This document shows positions 18,447 through 27,184 of a stretch of 64,000 nt of DNA, in pieces. The notes below the pieces were generated by a model that saw only the letters and a list, made by a program, of their open reading frames with translations, did not search any database and was not told the DNA's origin. The translations under genes and the position numbers were made by a program. Position 1 is the stretch's first letter. Each line of letters starts with the position of its first letter. This DNA comes from Desulfobulbus propionicus (lineage in GTDB: Bacteria > Desulfobacterota > Desulfobulbia > Desulfobulbales > Desulfobulbaceae), in NCBI GenBank assembly GCA_002746685.1, contig PDQK01000028.1, forward strand, positions 1-64,000, read 5' to 3'.

Positions 18447-19130
18447 ATGGACAAAAAGTATTGTGTAAAAAATGCCCCCGATTTTTCCTGGGACAATATT
18501 GATACGGTGTTGCTGGATATGGACGGCACCCTGTTGGACAAACATTTTGATGATTATTTCTGGGAACAATACCTGCCGGAGCACTACAGCCTGATCCGTG
18601 ACATTTCCATTGAAGAGGCTAAAAAGGAACTGCTGGCCAAGTATTCCAATGTAGCAAACACTCTCACCTGGGCTGATGCAAATTTCTGGTCCAGTGAGCT
18701 GGGGCTTGATATTCCTGAGCTGAAACTGCGGATTAATCACCTCATTGGTGTGCATCCCTATGTTATTGAATTTCTCGAATATTGTCTGTCTAAACGCAAA
18801 AAGCTCTACCTTGTGACCAACGCCCATTCAAGCACCCTTTCCATCAAGCTGGAGAAGACAGCTATTGGTGCCTGGTTCGACAAGGTGGTTTGTGCAGAAG
18901 AGGTGGGATTTGCCAAGGAAGAGCCCCAGTTCTGGAGCAGGTTGGAGCAGATTTTGGCATATGATAAAGAACGAACGCTTTTAGTGGATGATACAGAGCA
19001 GGTTCTCCTTTCAGCACGTGAATACGGTATGGGCCACCTGTTATTCGTTGCCAAACCAAGTAGCCGCAAGCCGACCGAATACTCCTGCGACTTCCCGTCT
19101 ATAGAATTTTTTAAAGAACTCATGCTGTAA
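18447..19130 (+). CDS. HAD-superfamily hydrolase, GMP/IMP nucleotidase (YrfG) type
   Basis: The 227-residue protein carries HAD motif I LLDMDGTLLD, motif II VTNAH, a conserved lysine and motif IV LLVDDTEQVL. The opening FSWDNIDTVLLDMDGTLLDKHFDDYFWE matches the YrfG nucleotidase family, which removes phosphate from purine monophosphates. It follows mfd by 2 bp and uses GGGGAG at the mfd end as ribosome binding site, so it is cotranscribed and coupled. The substrate is inferred from family only. Confidence 0.85.
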   Translation: MDKKYCVKNAPDFSWDNIDTVLLDMDGTLLDKHFDDYFWEQYLPEHYSLIRDISIEEAKKELLAKYSNVANTLTWADANFWSSELGLDIPELKLRINHLIGVHPYVIEFLEYCLSKRKKLYLVTNAHSSTLSIKLEKTAIGAWFDKVVCAEEVGFAKEEPQFWSRLEQILAYDKERTLLVDDTEQVLLSAREYGMGHLLFVAKPSSRKPTEYSCDFPSIEFFKELML

Positions 19131-19180
19131 CCGTCGTTTTCAGGTATCTTCTGGAAACAGTTTCAACAATCATGAGCCGC

Positions 19181-19230
19181 ACATACAAAAGGCTGTGTCC
19201 CACAAAAAGGGAACACAGCCTTTTGTATGT
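19181..19230. terminator. Bidirectional intrinsic terminator
   Basis: A long stem (ACATACAAAAGGCTGTGT with CCC on one side, GGGA and ACACAGCCTTTTGTATGT on the other) around a short A-rich loop lies between convergent genes, the HAD nucleotidase and the coiled-coil membrane protein. It can end transcription from both sides. Confidence 0.85.
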
Positions 19231-19250
19231 TGGATGCGATGGAGGTATAC

Positions 19251-20264
19251 CTATCCGCGTCTACACTGCCTGATGAAATCCTTGGCAAGTGAAGGATGAT
19301 CAGCAATAATTTGACCTTTTTCAGCTCCCATTTCGGCAATAAGGAAATCCATCACCTGAGCATAGGTCATGTCTTTTTTCAAGGTGGACTCCACCAACTC
19401 CTGGATTTTGTGCTGATCAGCAGTATCATCAAAATAGCTGAACAGACGATGTACTTCAGCATCACCATTGGTGTTTTCGGCCCCTTTCTCTTCCACAGCT
19501 TGGGAAACAGTACTGATCCCTTCCTGGAGCTCCTGCTGCAGTTGCTCCACCAGGCCAGTCAATGCGCTGAGGTCTTCCTTGCTGGCAACATCCTGCTGTT
19601 CAACGGCTTTAACGCGGTTTGGCAGATCGCCGAGCAGTTTGTCGCTTGACATATCGTTAAGCTTACTTACCGCACCTTCAACCCGTTCTTCCAATCCAGC
19701 AAGAACGTCTTGCAATTTTTGTAGAGCATCACCAGAGGCATTAACCTCACCAGCCACCTTATCCAGCTTGTCTACAGAAGCAAAAGCGGCCATCTTGACT
19801 TCAAGCGCATCTATTTTATCGCTCAACTCACTCAACTTCTTTTCCAGCTGGCTATAGCTCTCATTAACCTTGGCTAGATCAGTTACGACTGAAGCAGCTA
19901 CCCTATCAGCTTCTTTTGACGCACCAGCAGCACTACACGCAATGCCACCTGCAGCAGCGGCGCTGCACCGCAGCCACTCACTCAGGGTTACTTTCAAAGC
20001 GCCATACATCTGACCTGCACTCTCTGCATTGACCATGGCAACAGCGCCAAGGAAAATACCAATGAGAACAGCAAGGCACAAGAGCACGCCAATAACCATC
20101 CCGATGGCCCATTGTACCAGCCGCACTGCACCAACAACGATCATTGCAATACTGCTCCACACGCTGCCTTCTGCGGAAGTGCTCGTAAAATAGACAAGGA
20201 GCATAAAAACAAGTAGTACGGCTCCAGCCTTCAGCAGTGGGCCACGCATGACATTCGATTTCAT
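19251..20264 (-). CDS. Membrane protein with a long coiled coil, function unknown
   Basis: I do not recognise a family for this 337-residue protein. It has two or three hydrophobic segments at about 12-30, 35-60 and 62-80, the last near a glycine/alanine-rich stretch (RCSAAAAGGIACSAAGAS, about 100-116). A predicted coiled coil runs from about 120 to 260, with heptads such as LEKKLSELSDKIDALEVKMA and LTGLVEQLQQELQEGIS. A small C-terminal domain follows (YAQVMDFLIAEMGAEKGQIIADHPSLAKDFIRQC). The layout suggests a membrane-anchored sensor, scaffold or chemotaxis-like signalling part, but that is a guess. The gene is monocistronic, ended by the bidirectional terminator. Confidence 0.75.
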   Translation of the reverse strand: MKSNVMRGPLLKAGAVLLVFMLLVYFTSTSAEGSVWSSIAMIVVGAVRLVQWAIGMVIGVLLCLAVLIGIFLGAVAMVNAESAGQMYGALKVTLSEWLRCSAAAAGGIACSAAGASKEADRVAASVVTDLAKVNESYSQLEKKLSELSDKIDALEVKMAAFASVDKLDKVAGEVNASGDALQKLQDVLAGLEERVEGAVSKLNDMSSDKLLGDLPNRVKAVEQQDVASKEDLSALTGLVEQLQQELQEGISTVSQAVEEKGAENTNGDAEVHRLFSYFDDTADQHKIQELVESTLKKDMTYAQVMDFLIAEMGAEKGQIIADHPSLAKDFIRQCRRG

Positions 20265-20488
20265 AAACGAATCCTCCGATCTGAAAAATCTTTCGTGTCT
20301 AGTTCCTGTTCTTTTATCCTGGAACGCCCAGGTAGTTCCTCAAAAAAATAAATTGCTATTTTTTAGTGTATTTCACCATGAACAGCAAGGGAAAACTCCT
20401 GCTCAGGTTGTTTGTACCGCAAACAAATAGTAAACATTCCCTGCCCGTATTCTACAAAAGCGTTACCAATGACCAGCTCAAAATGTGT

Positions 20489-21619
20489 TCAGGAAAGCAA
20501 GCGTTGCTGGCCAGCTTGTACAGTTTTGTGGAGCTGCAGCTCACGCCCATCCTGACAGCCACTTTCATAGGCCTGGGGCTGGATACGCACGGCCTTGCGC
20601 TTGCGTTTTCTCAGCCGTGGGAAACGATACTGGACAAATCGATCAAGCATTTTCTGTTGGGCTACCAGCGCTTTTTCCTCTCCAGGTTCCCGCTTTTTTT
20701 CAGCTGCAGGGATCTGTTGCTCCGCCTTAAGCCGCTCACTAAATCCATTGAGCAGCCCAATATAGTAGCTCTTTTTAGCGATCCGTCCCCTGCCACCCTC
20801 TGTTTTCCGGTAACGCAGCCAAAGGCTTTCCAACCGCTCCTCAAGAAAAAAATAGCAATGCTCAGCCACGGCTACATTTTCTTGAGTGCCAAGTAATTCA
20901 ATACTTTGGTGCTGACAATCCTGAAACGGATTGTACTGGGTGGAGCGGATGACACGGACGTGGAAATACGTATTGAGGAGAGCACAGATAGTTTGCACAT
21001 GGGCAGCCATACGCTGCTTCCCCGTATCTATGCAGCGATGCACAAAATCATCTTCGTGGAGATCATAGGAGGTGAAATTATGTTCTCGCAGTAATGCTTC
21101 TGCCTTTTGCAAGGCAAGTGCAGCTTCATGCTCGTTGCCGGACTGACCCAACGCAAACAGTTTCCTTACCTTGGCTAGAATCCGATGCTCTGCTGGTGCC
21201 TGCAAGTCACTGGTTATGCTGGTCAGCTCCTGATCTGTATCAGCGGTTGCTGTCTGAAAAGCTGGATCAACCCCGAGGTGTCCACAGGCTTGACGAAAGA
21301 CCTTGCCATGGGAAGGCTGCTGCTCCCCCCATAGCTCACTGCACATCTGATGAGCCATCTCATGTTTGAGTACCTGCAGGGTAATCCGCCACGGATACTC
21401 TGCAACGAGGTACGCGCTTATTGTAAGCACTCTTGTTGCAGGCTGATAACTTCCCAGCTGATTCTTACTCTGGGAGAGTTTAAATATTGGTGGTTGCAAA
21501 TCGACACCATACTGGTAGCAAATAGCATCAAATTCCCAGGAAAGCTGATGGAGCCACGCCTGCTCCATCAACCTTGCCAGTGCTGCCAGTCGCTGGTCTG
21601 TGTTCTGTGTATCTCGCAT
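20489..21619 (-). CDS. SprT-like metallopeptidase domain fused to DUF2786
   Basis: The 376-residue protein starts with a SprT-type zinc peptidase domain: LKHEMAHQMCSELWGEQQPSHGKVFRQACGHLG holds the HEMAH zinc motif and a downstream histidine. A DUF2786 module follows at about 146-185 (ILAKVRKLFALGQSGNEHEAALALQKAEALLREH) and then a DUF7168-like region. The C-terminus is basic (FPRLRKRKRKAVRI). SprT/Spartan domains cleave DNA-protein crosslinks in eukaryotes; the bacterial role is open. It lies 6 bp behind the M48 protease gene and is likely in one operon with it. Confidence 0.85.
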   Translation of the reverse strand: MRDTQNTDQRLAALARLMEQAWLHQLSWEFDAICYQYGVDLQPPIFKLSQSKNQLGSYQPATRVLTISAYLVAEYPWRITLQVLKHEMAHQMCSELWGEQQPSHGKVFRQACGHLGVDPAFQTATADTDQELTSITSDLQAPAEHRILAKVRKLFALGQSGNEHEAALALQKAEALLREHNFTSYDLHEDDFVHRCIDTGKQRMAAHVQTICALLNTYFHVRVIRSTQYNPFQDCQHQSIELLGTQENVAVAEHCYFFLEERLESLWLRYRKTEGGRGRIAKKSYYIGLLNGFSERLKAEQQIPAAEKKREPGEEKALVAQQKMLDRFVQYRFPRLRKRKRKAVRIQPQAYESGCQDGRELQLHKTVQAGQQRLLS

Positions 21620-21625
21620 ACTGGC

Positions 21626-22906
21626 TCAATGGTGTTGTGCCTGCAAGGCCTGAATCCGCTGCAACACCGGCGGATGAGAGTAATGGAAAAAGACATGCAG
21701 GGGATGGGGGGTAAGGTTGGAAAGGTTACTCACACTTAACTGCTTCAATCCGCTGATCAGGCTATCACTTTCCCCTGTGGTTTCTGCAGCATACGCATCC
21801 GCTTCGTACTCATGACGCCTGGAGACGCTATTATAAAAGATGGAAAGCACTGTTGCAATGGGAGCATATAAAAAGCCGAAAAACACCAGGCTTGCATAAA
21901 TAGAGAGATGCTCCATGCCAAAGGCTGCAAAAAGCTGTTCATTGTTGATAAACAAGGACATAATATAGAGCATCACCCCGGTCTGGAGTGCTGAGGCTAC
22001 CATCATCTTGATGATGTGCCTTTTTTTAAAATGCCCCATCTCATGGGCCAGGATTGCCACCAACTCTTTGGTGGACACCTCATGTATCAGGGTATCGAAA
22101 AAAACAATCCTTCTGTATTTTCCAAAGCCAGTAAAAAACGCATTGGCCCGTTTGGAACGTTTGGACCCATCCATGGTGTAGATTCCCTGAAGCCCAAAGT
22201 GCTGCTGTTTGGCGTAACGGGTGACAGCCTCTTTGAGTTCACCATCTTCAAGGGGGGTAAATGTGTTAAACAACGGCATGATGACCACTGGAGCTAAAAA
22301 CTGCATGATCACAATAAAGGCCAGGATAACCACCCAGCAATAGAACCAGGCCCAGGAGCCACTCACCTCAAAAAACCAGAGGATAAAGCCCAGCAACGGC
22401 CCCCCAATGAGTACAGCAAGCAGCGTCCCTTTCAGCATATCCAGGATATAGGTTTTCAGTGTGGTGGTATTAAACCCGAAACGCTCTTCAATCACAAAGG
22501 TGGAGTAGAGGGAAAAGGGGAGATTCAGAACCGTTGAGATCAGCCCAAGCAAGGCCATAAAGAGCAGGCCGGTATAAAGCGGCGAAAACTGGGCACTGCG
22601 GGCTACAAGGTCAATCTGGTTAAAGCCGCCATACCAGATAAAGAGTATGGTTAATCCCGTAACAAGAGTGGTTTGCACCAGGGAAAATCTGGTGGTCACC
22701 CTGGTGTACTGCTGTGACTTGCTATACTTGTCACGATCATACACACCGGCAAACTCCTCTGGCAGATCAGGGGACAGTGACCTCAAATTGAGCAGCGAAA
22801 TACACACATCAAGCAGATATTGCCCCCCTATTACCGCAAGAATAAAAAACAGAAAACCATTCATAAAACTTCTTCCCAGATTACGTAGTATAGACCAGTG
22901 TCCCAC
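21626..22906 (-). CDS. M48-family membrane metallopeptidase (Ste24/CAAX type)
   Basis: The 426-residue protein has several membrane helices and the zinc motif HEMGH in AILAHEMGHFKKRHI, followed by EADAYAAE, whose glutamate is the third zinc ligand. The N-terminal CAAX-protease domain (ERFGFNTTTLKTYILDMLKG) identifies it as the Ste24-like branch. It cleaves peptides at the membrane; in bacteria it is linked to envelope quality control, while the CAAX substrate itself is eukaryotic. The gene precedes the SprT-like gene by 6 bp. Confidence 0.92.
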   Translation of the reverse strand: MGHWSILRNLGRSFMNGFLFFILAVIGGQYLLDVCISLLNLRSLSPDLPEEFAGVYDRDKYSKSQQYTRVTTRFSLVQTTLVTGLTILFIWYGGFNQIDLVARSAQFSPLYTGLLFMALLGLISTVLNLPFSLYSTFVIEERFGFNTTTLKTYILDMLKGTLLAVLIGGPLLGFILWFFEVSGSWAWFYCWVVILAFIVIMQFLAPVVIMPLFNTFTPLEDGELKEAVTRYAKQQHFGLQGIYTMDGSKRSKRANAFFTGFGKYRRIVFFDTLIHEVSTKELVAILAHEMGHFKKRHIIKMMVASALQTGVMLYIMSLFINNEQLFAAFGMEHLSIYASLVFFGFLYAPIATVLSIFYNSVSRRHEYEADAYAAETTGESDSLISGLKQLSVSNLSNLTPHPLHVFFHYSHPPVLQRIQALQAQHH

Positions 22907-22932
22907 ACGGGATAGACAAGAATATGTGCGAC

Positions 22933-23433
22933 TTATTTCTTCTCGCTCATTGTTGTGTCCATATCCGCAACAAAGGCTGCTGCAAGCTCGGTGAGCTGAG
23001 CCATGTGTTTTTTCTCTTCATTAATAATGGTCTGCAGCTGTTGCTCAGCCCCTTCACCTTCCACCAAAGGCAGCAAAAATTCATAAAACATAACGGTTTC
23101 AGCTTCAAAATCCTGGCATTGGACAAGCACCTCATTTACGTACTGCGTGCTTTGCAAGTTATCCGTTTCCAAAGAAAAGGTCTGGCCTTTAACCATATCC
23201 TGGAGTAATCCGCGCCCCAGGGCTTCAATTTCCTGCTGTTCTGTGGTCAGTGGCTGCTCTGTAAATTGCATGCCTTCAAGCCACTTACAGTGCCGCTGTT
23301 CTTCCTCTGCCATCCAGGTAAGCATTGCTGCCACGTTTTCGCTGGCTACCTGTTGAGCTGCAGTACGATAGGTCTGCTCACCATTTTTTTCTATCTGAAT
23401 GGCAATATTTCGTAAGTCAGCGGCTGTAAACAT
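22933..23433 (-). CDS. Rubrerythrin/ferritin-like diiron protein
   Basis: The 166-residue all-helical protein has the diiron ligands of the family: an N-terminal glutamate in EKNGEQTYRTAA, EEEQRHCKW (EExxH), DFEAETVMFYEFL and INEEKKHMAQL (EExxH). It lacks the C-terminal rubredoxin domain of classical rubrerythrin. Such proteins remove peroxide or store iron in anaerobes. It is upstream of the M48 gene on the same strand with a 26-bp gap, so cotranscription is possible. Confidence 0.85.
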   Translation of the reverse strand: MFTAADLRNIAIQIEKNGEQTYRTAAQQVASENVAAMLTWMAEEEQRHCKWLEGMQFTEQPLTTEQQEIEALGRGLLQDMVKGQTFSLETDNLQSTQYVNEVLVQCQDFEAETVMFYEFLLPLVEGEGAEQQLQTIINEEKKHMAQLTELAAAFVADMDTTMSEKK

Positions 23434-23604
23434 GGTGGTTCCTCTTTCTATGGATTATCCTTCATTTGGACGATGTGATGCTTTATTTTCATAGGTTAAA
23501 ACACACCATCTATACCAGATACACAGTGAATCTGGTTGTAAAATCAACAAAAATGCTCCATAATTTTTATAAAGGAAAAGTTTCAATTCATGTGAGGCAT
23601 ACGA

Positions 23605-23669
23605 GTGAAACCAATCACGGAGTTTATGCTTTCGTGTTCTTTTCTCCTTCTGACGTGTAACTGGCTGCC
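23605..23669 (+). repeat. Dispersed intergenic repeat, copy A
   Basis: This ~65-bp element begins GTGAAACCAATCACGG and ends TGACGTGTAACTGG, with a pyrimidine-rich centre (TTCTTTTCTCCTTC). Its ends match copies B (29009-29076) and C (52441-52506). It directly abuts the glgC start codon. The minus strand of the element could fold two small GTGA/TTAC hairpins. See the finding on this repeat. Confidence 0.7.
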
Positions 23670-24887
23670 ATGCAAAACCAAACGCTCACCTTCATTCTGG
23701 CAGGTGGGATGGGCTCCCGCTTATACCCGCTCACTGCAGAACGCGCCAAACCAGCGGTTCCTTTTGGCGGTAAATACAGAATTCTGGATTTCACCCTGGC
23801 GAACTGCCTCCACTCTGGCATGAGGCAGGTTCTGGTGCTCACCCAGTATAAATCTCACTCCTTACACAAGCATCTACACGATGGTTGGTCCATATTTAAC
23901 CCGGAGCTTGGGGAACACATAACACCAGTTCCTGCTCAAATGAACCGTTGTGCTCGTTGTTACGAGGGTACTGCGGATGCCATCTTTCAAAACCTGAACC
24001 TGCTGGAACAAAGTGAGTGCGAGTATACCCTTATTTTATCTGGTGACCATATTTACCGCATGGATTATGCCGCAATGCTTACCAGCCATAGGGAAAAAAA
24101 GGCAGAGGTAACCATTGCCTGCACTGAGGTTCCCATTGAAGAGGCCAGTGCATTTGGAGTTATGCAAACCAATAACAAGGACAGGGTGACCCTGTTTGAG
24201 GAAAAACCTGAACATCCAACACCAACACCAAACGATCCGGGAAAAGCGCTGGCCTTTATGGGGCTGTATGTCTTTTCCACTCCATTCTTGATTGACGCGC
24301 TCAAGCAAGATCAGCAGCAGGAATCAAGCCATGATCTCAGCAAAGATATTCTGCCTGCGTTATGTCACGATCACCAGGTGTACGCCTACAGGTTCGGTGG
24401 TACCCAAGGTCGAGTAACTCCAGATAAATACTGGCGTGATGTGGGCACCTTAGATGCCTATTACTCGGCGAATATGGACCTGCTGAAAAAGACGCCCCAG
24501 CTTGATCTGTATCAGCCTGACTGGCAGATCAGAACCTACCAACCGCAAACACCGCCAGCCAGAACGGTTACAGGCCGTTCTGGCACAGAGGGCTCTCTTG
24601 TCAACTCCATCCTTGCTGGAGGTACGGTGATTTCTGGAGGGAACGTGAATGAATCCGTTATTTTTTCGGGAACCGTAATTAATGACCAGGCCAGTGTGGA
24701 ACGTTCCATTGTATTTAACGGAGTGCAGGTTGGTGATGGTGCGCGGTTACAAAACTGCATCATTGACAAGAATGTGGTTGTCCCTCCCGGAGAGACCATC
24801 GGCTATGATCTGGAAAAAGATCGCAGCCGTTTTACCATCAGTGACAAAGGAATTGTGGTTGTCCCAAGGGGGTATGTATTTGGTTAG
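23670..24887 (+). CDS. glgC: Glucose-1-phosphate adenylyltransferase (ADP-glucose pyrophosphorylase)
   Basis: The 405-residue enzyme opens with the nucleotide-binding loop FILAGGMGSRLYPLTAERAKPAVPFGGKYRILDF and has LSGDHIYRMDY, EEKPEHP and the C-terminal left-handed beta-helix repeats typical of GlgC. It makes ADP-glucose for glycogen synthesis; the synthase gene glgA is 8 kb away on the other strand. The ATG touches the end of repeat copy A, and no Shine-Dalgarno is visible, so the repeat forms its 5' untranslated region. Confidence 0.95.
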   Translation: MQNQTLTFILAGGMGSRLYPLTAERAKPAVPFGGKYRILDFTLANCLHSGMRQVLVLTQYKSHSLHKHLHDGWSIFNPELGEHITPVPAQMNRCARCYEGTADAIFQNLNLLEQSECEYTLILSGDHIYRMDYAAMLTSHREKKAEVTIACTEVPIEEASAFGVMQTNNKDRVTLFEEKPEHPTPTPNDPGKALAFMGLYVFSTPFLIDALKQDQQQESSHDLSKDILPALCHDHQVYAYRFGGTQGRVTPDKYWRDVGTLDAYYSANMDLLKKTPQLDLYQPDWQIRTYQPQTPPARTVTGRSGTEGSLVNSILAGGTVISGGNVNESVIFSGTVINDQASVERSIVFNGVQVGDGARLQNCIIDKNVVVPPGETIGYDLEKDRSRFTISDKGIVVVPRGYVFG

Positions 24888-24913
24888 CACTGCAAGCAAT
24901 ATAGCCTGCCGCA

Positions 24914-25378
24914 TTACCACTGTGAAAAAGGGTGTTTGGCTAGACAAGCGTTAAAGTAGCGCACATCTCCGGTAACTTCTTCTCCTACCCATTCAGGCTT
25001 TTCAAAGGGCTGCTCTTCAAACTCCAGCTCGATCTCAGCCACTATCAGCCCTTGATTTTCACCGTGAAATTCATCCACCTCCCAGATGAACCCTGCATAG
25101 GGAATGGTATAGCGTGTCTTCTCTATGATTGGCTTACGACACAGTTGATCCAGCATGGCATCGGCCTCTTCAACAGGAATTTCATACTCGTATTCCAACC
25201 GCGAAATGCCATTTCCGGATCCTTTAATGGTCAAATATCCCTGGTCGCAGGTGCTCCGAACACGCACCGTACAGCCCTGGCCATCACGTACATATCCCTG
25301 TCGATATTCTTTTCCTGGTGCCAAATCTCGCCACGTGTTCCCGGCAAGTAAAAACTTACGTTCTATTTCAACACTCAT
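24914..25378 (-). CDS. CYTH-domain protein, probable inorganic triphosphatase
   Basis: The 154-residue protein has the hallmark EIERKFL at residue 4-10 and the charged beta strands of the triphosphate tunnel (VRVRSTCDQGYLTIKG, LEYEYEIP, WEVDEFHGENQGLIVAEIELE). CYTH enzymes hydrolyse triphosphate groups such as tripolyphosphate. The track adds ten residues upstream; homology begins at the ATG at 25378, MSVEIERKFL. The gene converges with glgC. Confidence 0.88.
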   Translation of the reverse strand: MSVEIERKFLLAGNTWRDLAPGKEYRQGYVRDGQGCTVRVRSTCDQGYLTIKGSGNGISRLEYEYEIPVEEADAMLDQLCRKPIIEKTRYTIPYAGFIWEVDEFHGENQGLIVAEIELEFEEQPFEKPEWVGEEVTGDVRYFNACLAKHPFSQW

Positions 25379-25489
25379 AAATACCCACCTTTTGAAAAAT
25401 AAGTACAAACGCTCTTCCCACCTATGGTACAGTGAGCGATGTTTTTTCGCTTTATCTTTTCTCCATCAGCCAAGGAGTGGGACAATACT

Positions 25490-26107
25490 ATGGATCAACA
25501 CCAACTTGCCACAACCTTCACCCTTTCCCTCCCTGCCTGGGCTAGCAAGAAGGCTGCCCAGCTTCCCGCTGATTTTGCTACGCTTGAAGAACGAATGGCT
25601 GTTGTGCTTGAATTTTCCAGGCAGAATTATCAGCAAGGTACAGGCGGCCCCTTTGCTGCCGGTGTTTTTGAAACAGAGAGTGGAAAGCTCATCTCCATCG
25701 GGGTGAACCGGGTGGTCCCCATGAGCTGTTCTTCTGCCCATGCTGAAATTATGGCATTATCGCTGGCTCAACAGCGACTGAACACCTATGATTTGGGAGG
25801 CACAGAGAGAGCGGATCATCAACTGGTTGTCAACTGGTGCCCCTGCGCCATGTGTTTTGGGGCTGTTTTCTGGTCAGGTATCCGCTCACTGGTCATTGCT
25901 GGTTCCGGGTTGCTGCTGGAAGAAATCACCGGTTTTGACGAAGGCCCAATTCATCCTGACTGGCCAACAGAACTGGATAAGCGTGGTATTACCCTCCACG
26001 AGGACATTCTCCATGACCAGGCGGTTGCCCTGTTCCGTGATTTTTCTGCATCCGGTCAGTTGGTGTACAATGCCAGGCAGGGCTCAGCATGTTCCAGAGC
26101 AACTTGA
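25490..26107 (+). CDS. Cytidine/deoxycytidylate-deaminase-fold nucleoside deaminase
   Basis: The 205-residue protein carries the zinc-binding motifs HAEIMAL and WCPCAMCFGAVFWSG of the deaminase superfamily, with a GGPFAAGVF segment before the first. Guanine deaminase (GuaD) and tRNA adenosine deaminase (TadA) are the closest types; the longer C-terminal part (LEEITGFDEGPIHPDWPTEL) resembles guanine deaminases but the substrate cannot be set from sequence. I start at the ATG at 25490 because AAGGAG lies before it, whereas the track start at 25439 does not have one. Confidence 0.83.
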   Translation: MDQHQLATTFTLSLPAWASKKAAQLPADFATLEERMAVVLEFSRQNYQQGTGGPFAAGVFETESGKLISIGVNRVVPMSCSSAHAEIMALSLAQQRLNTYDLGGTERADHQLVVNWCPCAMCFGAVFWSGIRSLVIAGSGLLLEEITGFDEGPIHPDWPTELDKRGITLHEDILHDQAVALFRDFSASGQLVYNARQGSACSRAT

Positions 26108-26110
26108 ACA

Positions 26111-27043
26111 ATGATTCGTATAATGTGTATCGGTCTGCTGGCCGGTCTTTTTTTCAGCACCACCTTCATCCTCAACCGTGCCATGAGCCTGGAAGGCGGA
26201 CATTGGTTTTGGTCCGCCTCACTCCGCTACGGATATATGTTTATTTTACTTCTCATTGGCTTGTGGTGTACTCAAGGCTCCAGGTACATGAAAAATGTGA
26301 TCCAGGAGTTCACCACCAACTGGCGATTCTGGATCCTCTGCGGCAGCATTGGTTTTGGCGGTTTCTACTCGCTGATCTGTTTTGCAGCAGATTTTGCTCC
26401 CGGCTGGGTGGTTGCCACAACCTGGCAGTTGACCATCATTGCCAGCCTGGTGGTCCTCATGCTCTTTGGCAGAAGCTTTTCGCCTAAAATAGGGTTCTTT
26501 TCCCTGGTTGTATTTTGCGGTGTTTTCCTGGTCAATCTCAGCCAGATGCAAAATGTAGGCATCGTAACACTCCTGCTCGGAGCCCTTCCGGTACTTGGAG
26601 CAGCATTTTGCTATCCCATGGGGAATCAACTGGTCTGGGAAGCCCAGAATGGGCATAATAAACTCCCCAAAATTAACCGGGAGCTGCTCAGCAATACGTT
26701 TACCAAGGTGCTCTTATTAACCTTGGGCTCGCTACCGTTTTGGACAATTCTTTTTATCGTCATGAGACCCGCTCCGCCTTCAGGAGGCCAGTTGCTGTCA
26801 GTGGCACTGGTCGCTCTTTTCTCTGGAGTCATAGCGACCACTCTATTCCTCAATGCCCGTCATCAAGCAAAAAACGCCAGTGAGCTGGCTGCTGTGGATG
26901 CCACCCAGGCCAGTGAAGTTATCTTTGCGCTTGGAGGTGAAGTGTTCTTCTTAGGTGCAGCGCTTCCAAACCTCATCGGTATTATCGGAATACTCATTAC
27001 TGGTATCGGTTTGCTGGCCTTTGCCTACCATGATCATGGATGA
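26111..27043 (+). CDS. EmrE-family multidrug transporter homologue (PF13536-like)
   Basis: The 310-residue protein has about ten hydrophobic segments and the EamA/DMT-type opening LAGLFFSTTFILNRAMSLEGGHWFWSASLRYGYM. It resembles the multidrug resistance efflux family PF13536 rather than small SMR proteins. It starts 3 bp after the deaminase stop, so the two form an operon. The transported compound is unknown. Confidence 0.8.
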   Translation: MIRIMCIGLLAGLFFSTTFILNRAMSLEGGHWFWSASLRYGYMFILLLIGLWCTQGSRYMKNVIQEFTTNWRFWILCGSIGFGGFYSLICFAADFAPGWVVATTWQLTIIASLVVLMLFGRSFSPKIGFFSLVVFCGVFLVNLSQMQNVGIVTLLLGALPVLGAAFCYPMGNQLVWEAQNGHNKLPKINRELLSNTFTKVLLLTLGSLPFWTILFIVMRPAPPSGGQLLSVALVALFSGVIATTLFLNARHQAKNASELAAVDATQASEVIFALGGEVFFLGAALPNLIGIIGILITGIGLLAFAYHDHG

Positions 27044-27184
27044 TTGTCTGTTTTTTCTCTCCCAAAAGTCCTTTTAACAGGGTATCGGCCGATATTATCC
27101 TTTGAAAACAAACACATAACCTAATAGTGTACTGCACAATCAAGCCCTCACCTTTATCCAAACAAAACACATCATCCAATAACC

